Assembly (NCBI GenBank): GCA_946803715.1
Contig: CAMPET010000154.1
Coordinates: forward strand, 67,753 to 131,752
Direction: 5' to 3'
Source of the DNA: Beroe ovata
Taxonomy: Eukaryota; Ctenophora; Nuda; Beroida; Beroidae
DNA length: 64,000 nucleotides
Shown: piece by piece, positions 14,001 through 24,449 of the stretch
How positions within the stretch are numbered: the first letter of the stretch is position 1
Layout: each line of letters opens with the position of its first letter
Notes under the pieces: model-generated
Told to the model about the DNA's origin: nothing
Database searches by the model: none
What the model saw: the letters and a program-made list of their open reading frames with translations, nothing else
Translations under genes and position numbers: made by a program

Positions 14001-14606
14001 ACTGCCGAAACTAGTGACTGTCATGAGGAAAAGACTGGGATGAAGATTTAGTTCCAACATTTCAAACCTCTGGCCCTGAGTAAGTAAGTGATGACAGTGA
14101 GTCTTGGAATTTAATCTTATCGGCATTCGGGTTGATGAATTGTTTATCGTGATTGAAAATCACGCGGAATTGAAACTATCATTTGGAAGAATGATCATTG
14201 CTATTACCTGCATCCAAAGGTAACTGTAGATGTACGGTATCATGGCTCCGTAGCTGAACACTGGAACACTCATGGCACACGGTCCAAAACACCCTACCAT
14301 CAACATAAACCTGGCCCTCCATCTAACTGCGGTACTGAAATAGGAGTGGTGTCAGTTGGAGAGATATGCGGTGTCAGTCAGGGAAATGGTGTCAGAGTAG
14401 TGTCAATGAAAAAATAGTGTCAGTGAGGGAAGTGGTGTCAGTCAGGGAAATGGTGTCAGAGTAGTGTCAATGAAGAAATAGTGTCAGTGAGGGAAGTGGT
14501 ACCGGGAGTGGGCTCAGTGAGCGAGATATGGTGTCATTTGAACTTATGAGCGATGGCATGACGCAAGGAGGCAAAATACCAGCACTTACCGATTGAAAAT
14601 ACCCAT
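11028..14606 (-). CDS. Major facilitator superfamily transporter, OFA/monocarboxylate-like (12 exons, 455 aa)
   Basis: Twelve minus-strand exons join in phase: 14590-14606, 14208-14334, 13994-14075, 13749-13838, 13406-13488, 13157-13316, 12952-13063, 12676-12766, 12194-12322, 11723-11939, 11305-11444 and 11028-11147. The first holds only 17 coding bases (MGIFN plus two bases). The product is an integral membrane protein with about 12 hydrophobic segments in two halves, joined by a polar loop at roughly residues 224-265 rich in Asp and Glu. At about residues 313-325 the second half carries GRLLWGIIMDKIG, the MFS loop motif (G-R-x-x-x-G-x-x-x-D-x-x-G). ICGGNVLVYIIGKAVEWNP resembles oxalate/formate antiporter-like and nodulin-like carriers. 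Substrate is not predictable. There is no signal peptide, as usual for MFS proteins. Confidence 0.9.
11200..11290. repeat. TTATTGTTGCG-type degenerate repeat in gene C intron
   Basis: Variants of ATTATTGTTGCG and TTGTCTTATT follow one another. The same motif family fills another intron of this gene at 13540-13680. Confidence 0.65.
11985..12175. repeat. Two short tandem arrays in gene C intron
   Basis: An array of ACTTCATTTTACAAATTC units at about 11973-12045 is followed by GACATATCAT units at about 12110-12170. Both lie in the intron between exons 12194-12322 and 11723-11939. Confidence 0.7.
13540..13680. repeat. TTATTGTTGCG-type degenerate repeat in gene C intron
   Basis: At least eight variants of TTGTTGCGTNATT or TTGTTGTCTTA occur between exons 13749-13838 and 13406-13488. 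Short TCACGCA repeats flank this at about 13350-13405 and 13720-13740. Confidence 0.7.
14340..14530. repeat. GTGGTGTCA minisatellite in gene C intron 1
   Basis: GGTGTCAG or AGTGTCA cores recur about nine times with 12-25 base spacing, between the 17-base first coding exon and exon 2. Confidence 0.8.
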
Positions 14607-15561
14607 TGTTCGAAATGATACCCACACTACTGGCGATTAATATTTTATTTTTAATCGAATATACGATGACATATAATCTGAACTTCATCAACAAAGTTCC
14701 AGGCCAAGAATTTCAAGACTTGTGACAAGGAAATTAATATGTGGAGCCAAGAATGCATTATCAAAAAGATAATTAAATTCATCGCCTATCTCAAATATGG
14801 GTAAAGAAACCAAAGAGAGATTGGCAACGAAAAGTGCCGAGGTGAATATCAGATCATGTTTTTTGGACCTCATCAAAAAACTCATTCATATTTACGAACA
14901 GCAAGAACCTATTGGCCATTTCCGCATGAGCAAACACCAAACTGCCGTACAGAAAGTTCAAGTACAGCGAAACATGGGCCCAATTGCCCGGTTTTTATTT
15001 CAATCAGTTAATTAGGAAGTCGTATTCTCGACCGGTCACCTAGTCTTCTCTGGAAACACCTGTAATTTGATCATCCACGATTTGTTCCCCTGCCTCTTTT
15101 TAACGATTAGGTATATACCATGCCCCCTCGATATCCGTTACCGATATATTTGAGATTAACATGTGTGCATAGGATGTTGATAATTGATTTAAATCCCTTC
15201 TGATACGCACTGAGCACTCGTACGTATGAACTATGATAGCAGGATGCGTTTGCGATATCGAATCAGTTTCTTATCGGATTCAGTAAATTCCACATTTCTC
15301 AGCCACGATCTTTTCACAGTACTTTTCACAGTTCCAGATGCTGTAGTACTACTTATCTTGGCAAACATAAGGACGGACATACAGACAACTCAAACCAAGG
15401 GTCCCATCGACCCAAGCTGTGCAGAACTGAACACTCATCACCGTTAAGTAGATTCCTTGTTGGGTCATGGTACAATGCACGTTCCTATTCCAACCATGTT
15501 AATTATAATGAGTTTAGATAAGGGGTTTCAAGATAAAGTTCGTATAAGGGGAGTTAGGTCT
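14607..15561. other. Upstream region of gene C, no gene seen
   Basis: AT-rich DNA between the gene C start codon and the end of gene I. It presumably includes the gene C 5' UTR and promoter. No exon pattern was found. Confidence 0.5.
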
Positions 15562-17508
15562 TCATGGATTCGTCAGGTAATCTAGAATCTCGGGTTGGAT
15601 TACAGAAGCCGCACTGGTAGACCTAACAATGCCACCTGGCCTGCTAATGCCACCTACTATAATGCCATCGGAATACTTCCATCGAGAATACTGTAGTGAA
15701 GTGGATATGAACCGATAGATTGGCGTTATATACCTAGCGCAAATAACCTCATAATACACATTGTTGGATATGAGATAATAATGAAAATGTTTCAAGAAAA
15801 AAGGGATTCCAAAAGACGAGCGAGAGGAAAACGCGCAAACAAGGATAAACATGCTTCATTAATTCATTGGACTACCCAGCCATAAATTTCATTATTTTAG
15901 TTCCTCTGTGGGCTTTGTTACTTCCTAGTTCATCAAGTTCCAGAATAAAAAAAGAAAAATGTGAGAAGATAATATGCACTGCATGAGCTAATCCAATAAG
16001 AAGAGAAGACTGGCGCGGTAGTTATTGTGACTAAGGTAAGTCATGTACTCAGGAGCTCCTTCGCGAACGAAAATCTAACCGGTAAGGAATTCCTTAGATC
16101 CAATTGTGACTCGACGACTTACCTTGCTTTCTTGTCGGCCAGGTTAACAAGACAGGAGCTGAGATCGGACCATGGTGCCATGGATAAGTATCTCCACAGA
16201 CAGCGGCCCGCGGCAAAAACGGTAGATTGCAAGACAAAAAAAGGTCAGCGGAGTTTACCGGAGCAACAATAACCTCTAAACAAGAATCGCATACCACATG
16301 AAAAGGGCAAACAGTTTTATCGCCCAGAACAGCAACTATATATTGAGTGCGCCATGTACACACAAGATATGCCTGTTCACTGCTAAGTGTCACAAAGTTG
16401 CGACACATTAATAACCCAGATGATCGACCATGTAGGTATTATAGCGGCTGCTGTAATACCGGGAGATAATAGCCATGGGGTAACGCGGTGTTTCCGGGTA
16501 ATGTGCTAAAGTGGACGCAACGTATATGCGAAAGTGTAATCATCATAAAGCAACATCATGATAGCATCATCTATGATTCCTATTGATGCTATCCGATATT
16601 GAACCTCACTAACGACCTATCAAGATGTTGGACTAACAAGATATTATCAGATGCAGTTTCAAGTATTATCGTATCATTGATAACTGTCTATCTTAGTGTA
16701 AGAATGCATGACCATAGTTCGGTATCTAACCTTTCCGAGCAGGTTTTCCATGATGGCGGCCACGCTGACCTCTCCTCGCCATGCACCACCCCACTCTCTC
16801 CCCCATCATCAGAGTTCACTTCCTCCTCCTCCTTCGTTTTCCTCACTATACCAGCAGCCGCAGTACCCCTCACTATCGGTTCACTCTCGCCTGCCATTAG
16901 TAATTCCTCGTCCGGCTCATAATCGTATTCCAGGAAATGTGATGACTCGTTTCCTGAAACACGGTGATGAAAACTGAGTGATGGAAAAAGGTTTCATTCT
17001 GGAATTAAAAAGGAATGGAATAGTCATGCGATCATGATAAATTAAATTCATCCCTACCCATTAATTAGCTACCTGCTGCATAACCCTCATCAACACTCAG
17101 TCTAACAGCCCGATGTCCAGGCGGTTGCTGTGTACAGGTTGACAGATGATTGGCGGGAGGGAGGAGAAGTCGGGACACGTCATCGTGATAACGGGTCACG
17201 TGGTCAATGACGTCACGCGGTCGACGGCAATGTGTGTCACCATGGCAACCTGGCATCATGACACAACAATGGAAGGAAGATGCACAAGCAGGGACAGTTG
17301 GTATCACACGATTTTATACATGAATGCATGGTGATTGGTGAATGGCGAGTGTGTGTATACGATATGAGATAAGGCAGCTTTAGATGATGGAAATCTTACC
17401 GGATAGTAGGTTTCTGATGTCATGAGATGATCCACTTTCGTTTTCTCAGAGCCATATTCCCTCTGACTGATCGATGACTTTTCTCGTGTCCTTTTTTCAA
17501 TGCCATAC
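15562..17508 (-). CDS. Acidic hydrophilic protein of unknown family (5' end missing)
   Basis: Minus-strand exons 17400-17508, 17073-17127, 16731-16953, 16123-16191 and 15562-15622 join in phase (36, 18, 74, 23 and 19 residues) and end in TGA. I do not recognise the family. The visible 170 residues are hydrophilic: a basic, Ser-rich opening (GIEKRTREKSSISQ), then FLEYDYEPDEELL, an acidic run around KTKEEEEVNSDDGG, and a short C-terminus ending EILDYLTNP. The first visible exon needs two bases from an upstream exon. One that fits in phase is 18174-18223, with a GTGAGG donor, but its short peptide is unconvincing. The tyrosine- and acid-rich character suggests a cytoplasmic tail or adaptor, which is inference only. 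The last exon has a weak acceptor. Gene D on the same strand ends about 0.9 kb upstream with its own stop. Confidence 0.6.
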
Positions 17509-18289
17509 CTGGCCTATAGTGAGAAAAAGGAGAGTTAGGATACCAAAGACCGGTGAAAAATGTCAAATGTCTGAATTCACATGAAATAAATAAAAATCCA
17601 CATTTCGGAAGCATTACCTATTCAAGACAAAACAAAAAGATCGGTTTAATATTTTATGTGAATATAAACATAGATTCATGGTCACATCGAAACAGAATTC
17701 ATTGGCCGATAGAGTAACAAAACGTCAAATAATCAAAACAAAGATAGACATCAGACGCAAATAGAGTAAGATCATAATTTCCAATGAATTTTCGAATAAG
17801 GTTTTTCATTTCAAGAATTTTCGCCTTATATACTCATGGATTAAAAGCTACCTACTATAATACTAATGGACAATTTCATTTTGAAACACACATTATTGAC
17901 AAACAGAGTAGTCTTTTATCTTGAGTTTGAGTATTTGGGTGCTTGAAGTAATTTTGGTCACACATTTTCGTTAACGAAATGGGGCTCAAATTCTAAAATT
18001 CTACATATTGCGGTGTCCTAAATGTCTACAATGTAGGTAGACATTTTATACTCTACATCTTGTCTAATTATCGGTTCTCTAATTATCGGTTCTCTTTGGC
18101 ATACGGTCCTTGATTCTATAGCCATGTTCGCTGTCTTTTATTCAATATAGTTACGTCCATCAGATAAACATATCCTCACATCAGGTAATATACTCCATGA
18201 TTTAGAACACATGTACCACAGGGGCGCCTTCACGTGAAGCACGGATACTACTTTCGTAGCGAACTCGATCATTTCCGGCCACGCCCGTC

Positions 18290-18444
18290 GTCATCAATAA
18301 TCGAATATGACCAATGATCATGATGGTCAATATATGATTACTGATCAATACTCGAATATCATGGTTATTGATTCATGGTGATCCTGATGATCGTAAAAAC
18401 ACGATGATCGATCAATGATTGGTGATCGGGTGTATGATCAGTGA
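18290..18444. repeat. TGATCA-rich degenerate repeat 3' of gene D
   Basis: Variants of ATGATCA and TGATCAATA are crowded into about 150 bases directly after the gene D stop codon, so they lie in its 3' UTR or just beyond it. Confidence 0.6.
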
Positions 18445-21024
18445 TCACATCTGCACGGAATTTCCCCGCCGTCTTGGTTCAGACAACTCATCGAGCGACG
18501 AAGTGGACTTAGAGTTGGCATTCTCGCTCCTCGCCACGGTCTGCTTGACAGGCGTCTTATTGAAACTCAGGTGGATACACAGCCGAGTGACGGTGTTTTT
18601 GTACGCTTTCCGGAACACGGGATTTACCAGGCCGTACACAATCGGNTATGCGGGGAAGAAATGGGCGTGGTCATTGAATGCGTGGGGGAGGGCGTGGTCA
18701 TTGAATGCGGGGGGAGGAAGGGGCGTGGTCAACATAATTGAATAGTCGTGTGAGATGGGTGTGGTCAATTCTAGAGTGTGACCAAGTGAAGGGCGTGGCA
18801 AATCTGAGTGTGAGCATGAGGGAATGTGACCGAGGTCAGGGCAATACGATCATCAATGAATATTTTAGAAATGACTGACAAGAGAGGCATCATGGTCACT
18901 GGTCACTGGTCTTGTCACAATACGAAAACCTATAGCTCTCCTCAATTTACCTGCGTTATTGAAGAGAAGCAGCCAATGGAAAGCCACGAAAACCTTGAAC
19001 GAAATGGCCGGGGAATGAGTGATGAACACGTACATCCCTGAAAAAAGGAACAATCAGTTAAAATCAGTGAAGAATGAAGAGTCCTGAGGGAATAAGTGAT
19101 GAACACGTACATCCCTGAAAAAAGGAACAATCAGTTAAAATCGGTGAAGAATGAAGAGTTCTTTGAAGAATGAAGAGTTCTTCAAGTACATATCACGTCC
19201 ACATCACACCAGTGTAAGTACGGCACTTACCGAGGATTGAGATGGGCAGCAAGCACGACATCATCATTCCGATAATTATCAGGATCATAACCGCCGCGCG
19301 GAGGTTGTTTTGCTGCCGGGTTATCCGTTTTGTGCACTTCTTGGACGCAGCAACGGTGACAGCTGGCTTCTTACCGTGACGCTGTGACACCTGTTATAGG
19401 TGCGGTGTCATCTTGTGTCAACATGGATTTTTACAGGTGTCAAGGGATACAATTGATGGAAACTCCTCATTTGTGATTATGATGCCGTGATTTTGCGAAG
19501 ACTTTTCCAAGCTTACATCGCAAAAAACTCGCAGTAAAGCTAAAAACATACAATAATGCATGCGCGCACGTTACATATAACTCCTACAGAATCCTGACAA
19601 CCAATAACCTGACAACCGATAACCTAACAACCAATAACCTAACAACCAATAACCTAACAACCAATAACCTAACAACCAATAACCTAACNNNNNNNNNNNN
19701 NNNNNNNNNNNNNNNNNNNNNNNNNNNNNNNNNNNNNNNNNNNNNNNNNNNNNNNNNNNNNNNNNNNNNNNNNNNNNNNNNNNNNNNNNNNNNNNNNNNN
19801 NNNNNNNNNNNNNNNNNNNNNNNNNNNNNNNNNNNNNNNNNNNNNNNNNNNNNNNNNNNNNNNNNNNNNNNNNNNNNNNNNNNNNNNNNNNNNNNNNNNN
19901 NNNNNNNNNNNNNNNNNNNNNNNNNNNNNNNNNNNNNNNNNNNNNNNNNNNNNNNNNNNNNNNNNNNNNNNNNNNNNNNNNNNNNNNNNNNNNNNNNNNN
20001 NNNNNNNNNNNNNNNNNNNNNNNNNNNNNNNNNNNNNNNNNNNNNNNNNNNNNNNNNNNNNNNNNNNNNNNNNNNNNNNNNNNNNNNNNNNNNNNNNNNN
20101 NNNNNNNNNNNNNNNNNNNNNNNNNNNNNNNNNNNNNNNNNNNNNNNNNNNTGTGTGCGTGTGTGTATGTGTGTGTGTATGTGTGTATGTGTGTGTGTAT
20201 GTCAACCTAGCATTGAAGTAAGTTTATTAAATTGAAGTAAGTTAGGTATACTTCACTTCACTAGTATTTAGGACATTTTATCAGTAAAACTCACATTGAG
20301 AAGAGGTATGACAGTGAGGCAACATGTGAACAACCAAACCGCTAAGATCACAATCAGAGCTTTTCTCTTTGTCATGGCTGATCTGTAGCTGTGAGGACTG
20401 CACAGCATGTAGTACCTGTTGAAGAGAAGAGGGAAATGGTGTCAACGGGTAATAAAGTGGTGTCAAGAAAGATGTCGAAAAGTGGTGTCAAGGTGTAACC
20501 TGTCGAAGCTGCAGACAGCAACAGTCCAGACACTAGCAAAGAGCACTGTGTTGTCGATAAATGCAGCAATCTCACAAGCCCAGGTCGGTAACAACCAGGC
20601 ATTGGCAACCACCGATACAAACATGATCGGCATATTCCAAACTCCTGAGGGATGAATGATTGGGAAGTGAGAAAACCCAAAAATGGATAGAACCTATTCT
20701 TAAGAAAATGACCCTTCTTTTAATAAAAACTTGCTTATCTTAAATTGAAATTTTCAGATATTTCACAACTCTCTTGTCGGGTGTAAGCCCCTGATGTCCA
20801 ACTTACTCACCCACAATCATATCGGTGACCGATAGGTTGAAGATGAAGACATTCCCCACTTTTTGGAGGGATTTGTTGCACAGAATCGATCCCCAGAGGA
20901 GCAAGTTCCCAAAGGTTGCCAAGAGGGAGAACATAGCTATGCTCAGAGCCAGCATGGACCTCTCCACATCAGTAAACAGAGATGGGGTTGCCATGGTTAT
21001 AACTGCCCTAGGGATGCTGTTCAT
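18445..21024 (-). CDS. Class A (rhodopsin-like) G-protein-coupled receptor, one exon lost in a gap
   Basis: Minus-strand exons 20811-21024, 20500-20644, 20295-20415, 19231-19390, 18951-19037 and about 18445-18645. TM1 contains GN (ATFGNLLLW), TM2 begins FNLSVTD, TM3 has the conserved cysteine (TWACE) and ends in the DRY motif (CSFDRY), and TM4 is ILAVWLFTCCLTVIPLL. The next exon is a long basic loop 3 followed by TM6, which reads CLLP where CWxP is usual. TM7 has NPVF in place of NPxxY, followed by a Ser-rich tail. TM5 and extracellular loop 2 are missing and belong in the assembly gap at 19689-20151, between exons that both meet it in phase 0. The acceptor of the last exon coincides with an unresolved base at 18646. 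The ligand is unknown; an amine, melatonin or other small-ligand receptor are all possible. Confidence 0.88.
19012..19165. repeat. Tandem duplication of a splice acceptor and exon start in gene D
   Basis: A unit of about 77 bases appears twice (near 19013-19089 and 19090-19162). It includes the start of the TM6-TM7 exon, its TTTTTTCAG acceptor and adjacent intron. Only the inner copy continues into the full exon. Confidence 0.85.
19592..19688. repeat. 15-bp tandem repeat running into the assembly gap
   Basis: The unit AACCTAACAACCAAT (with AACCTGACAACCGAT variants) repeats about six times up to the first N. The gap probably holds more of this array. Confidence 0.85.
19689..20151. other. Assembly gap (463 N)
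   Basis: Unresolved bases, flanked by a 15-bp tandem repeat on the left and a TG microsatellite on the right. The gap very likely hides the exon for TM5 of the GPCR gene. Confidence 0.95.
20152..20205. repeat. TG microsatellite
   Basis: TGTGTGTATG-type units run from the right edge of the assembly gap for about 50 bases. Confidence 0.9.
20428..20500. repeat. GTGGTGTCA minisatellite in gene D intron
   Basis: The core TGGTGTCAA appears three times within 70 bases, between the exons at 20500-20644 and 20295-20415. Confidence 0.75.
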
Positions 21025-24000
21025 TTGAACATTTCATTGACATTGTCATGTGTGTGTGTGTGCGTTATGTATGAAAACGGCTGATGTCAGGGGGAATCAA
21101 ATAACCATAGAGAACATTTGATAACCATAGAGAACATTTGATAATATGGCTCCACGGTGTCTGTTCCTTTATGTTTGATGCCCCCCCCCCATAATAAACT
21201 CAGTCGCAAGGGACAAACAAGATGTCAAGTGCACTATTTGACGCAAAGCGATGGACTATAAAACTGTCATATACGGGTTCGTTCGACAGGCATATATTTA
21301 TAGATCTTGGAATGTTATTAACATAAAATATGCCTAGGTTTTGGTCACGAAGTGATCTGATGGTTTCCTATCCATGTCAAAACTCTGAGGAAAGTGATGG
21401 TGTATGATATTTTGCTTTCATATTCAGATTCAAGATCATAAAAAGGTATCAAAACCTCTCTGCAATAATTGGTGTAGAGCAAGAATTGGTATTGGAAGTG
21501 GAAGTAGAGTCAAGATATGACTTCATATAGTGTCAAATATGGGGTATAAGTTGAAATGCTGAATAAAGCAAAATCGAAGTTAAATTGTTCTCACTCATCA
21601 TTATACTAAACTTTGAATTTAAGCCTTAAATTTTATGAAAGCTTGGCGTATGAAAGCTTGGCGTAAATATCAATCATTCAAAACCTTCATCTTTGAATTT
21701 GTATACCAATTATTTTTGCAGAAATAGCTAAATTATGTAGCACACACATTCATTCTCTTATTTCGAGGGAGTAAAAATGAAATATGAAAGATCGGAGCTT
21801 CTAACCGACATGAAAAAGAGAGTGTCTCCGTGCTACAGCACGACAGCCTGACTGACTATGATATAGGAAGATAGCTACAATTTTACATCGACCCCCTGTG
21901 TGACTGGTGAATACAGTTACATAAGCGTACACAGACTCACAGACATGGCCTCAATTATGAAGGAGCAGCCATGCGAGAATGAACAATTCTCCATTTTACA
22001 TGAAAACAATAATTATGACAATGACACTTGACAATCATAATACTCAGGGTGTCGTCCAACTGGTGAATTGGTAAACACGATTATGCAATGTCTAGACTGT
22101 CATGACGCTTAACTATGAACATATATTGCAGACACGAATATTGTCAGTTTGTTTTGGTGAAAAAACGTTCGCGAAAAATCCAAATGTCGCGGGAAAAAAT
22201 CAGAGAATTTGCGGGGAAAGGTGTCAAAGTTGGCGGCAGGTGATTTGTGTTGAAACAACCTTTGTGACGGGTAACGAATGAAATTCAGTTGCATAAACTC
22301 AGGAAAATAACATTGCAGTTGTCTGCAAAGTTATAATTCACCTCAATTGCATGCTACCCTCAAATCTGAGCATGGTATGTACTTGGTTTAATCATGAGAG
22401 AAAGTTCAAATAGCAGTATATACTGTGTAGCTGTTACAATCATGAAACAGGGGGGGGAGTGTTAACCTGCGTCGTATCTCTGCTATAAGTCACTGGATCA
22501 CAACCATGATTGAAATGCAACCAAATTAGGTATACGTACAAAGGGGAGAGGCTGCATGCTATCAGAGAATATTCGCTCCGCAATGGATAATGACTGATCA
22601 CTGATCAGCACGGAAGGGGGAGGGAAGGATTTGGTCCTCCCATCCTGGTCACGCCCTGCTGGGATTCGGGTTCCGGCGCAACCGTGTGGACCTTTCCAAA
22701 ATGATCCACGGCGTTGCACAAATTGCGGTACACTTCAGAATTACTTGAATCCTTCGATTCCTTTCATTGGCAGTACAGCTGTTGGAATAGAAACAAAACT
22801 CTACTCAACAAAAAAATGAGGCACATAATATGCGCCTCTGAAAAGAGTTTCGATGAGCGTATGTAAGCGTGCTCCTTGCCGTGAAAACGTGAATCTGACG
22901 ACGTAGGCAAGTGATTTCATGCGAATATTATAGCGTGACACATGACTCTGTGAGACGCTGATCAAATCTCATTTTAAATCAGCACAATATTCTCACACGA
23001 CCGTCGCGCTATTATATTCAAAGTGAGTATAAGCGACCGAAATTAACTCCCTGACATCAAATAAGTGGTATCGATACAGACCGATGCGGATGGAATTATA
23101 TCTGACGACAAGACTAAAGTTGGTGACTGTGTCACACAAACTGGTACCCATCACTTGGTACCTATAACTTGGTAAGCCACTTGGTACTTATTACAAATCC
23201 ATTTTGGAGGTAGAACTATATAATTATCTATGAGGACTTTATGGGATGACATATACTGAGAGCATGGCTCTGTGATATTGGTATTAATTCGGAAGTACTG
23301 GTTTTTTGGATGCGCGTGACAATTGACCATTGTGGTAGGATTGATGGATGACTTCAAAGCTACTAAATTGACGATTGAAATGACATTTTAAACTATTCAT
23401 TGGCGACATTATAACAGCATCAAGTCAAGTCGTTGTAGCTGTCTAATCATATGTCGAATATTTATGCGAAACCGAGCTCTGTAAATCAGTTCAGCCGTAC
23501 AAAAGCAAAATTATGTGTGTGATCAAAAAACCAAAGTAACTGAATGAACCATTTAACGTAATACAGTAATATGTGATAACCAGCAGTTATGATTCATTAC
23601 CAAGGTCGAGACGAAAATTCATAAATATGTTCAATAAAACTATCGCCATAAGTTATCATAATAAATTCATCTTGTCACATGCATAGGTAGAGGGAGAGAG
23701 AGCAAAATTTATCACTTTATAGCTGAGTTACGGTGTCTAGCTGCCTACAACACGTGAACCTTCAAAGAAAGTGTTTATTAGACACACATCTCACACATCA
23801 CACATAGCAATGATATGAACAACGGTTAAAGTGTCAAAGTGGTCGTTCATCAGTAGCAATATTCTCACAGGATTGTGCCTTAGAAAGTTGAACAAACAGA
23901 CACCCTACTCAAAAAGACACTCTACTCCCTAAACAGTGAAAGTCATGAGTAATACGAGCAGAATTGACAATTTTGAATGACTGACTGGCGATCATATCGA

Positions 24001-24169
24001 TGGTAGGAATAAAAGTGAGGACGCGGAATGAAAGAAAGTTCCTTCACTCGACACACACGGAAAGAAACAGAACATAAATCGTAACAGGATAATGTGACAT
24101 ATTTGAATGTTCCAGATAGATCAAAATTAGCGATTTTGTACGGCGCGATGAACTTGATGTTATATCTTT

Positions 24170-24449
24170 GAATTGCGCGCGCAAATTCACGAAATTTTCA
24201 ACCAATCAGCGTTCAGACGCGAACTCACGTGAAGTCGTAATGTACATTTTGTAGAACGGATGTACACCAGTACATTACATTTCACGAAGTTAGGTTTTTA
24301 CGCTGAATTTCGAATTTCGATCTTTGATTTTCTCATTCTCCTCGATATTTTTCTCATTCCTACGTTATCGTCAACCGAACCCAAAGATCCGACTGTATCA
24401 AGACCTGGATTTAGATTTGAACCACGAAATTCACGAAGCTAAGGTAAGC
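24170..24449 (+). promoter_or_regulatory. Possible promoter and first exon (CCAAT box, E-box, splice donor)
   Basis: An AACCAATCAGCG box at about 24200 is followed 20 bases later by TCACGTGA, and about 220 bases further by a consensus donor (CTAAG then GTAAGC at 24442). The 60-codon frame starting at 24260 stops one base before that donor, so any exon here would be untranslated. No downstream exon was found on this strand. Confidence 0.25.

Noticed and set aside
18177-18270. Possible first exon of gene I, starting MIEFATKVVSVLHVK
   Set aside because: Its donor phase in this frame does not match the next exon; the frame that does match gives an unconvincing peptide.
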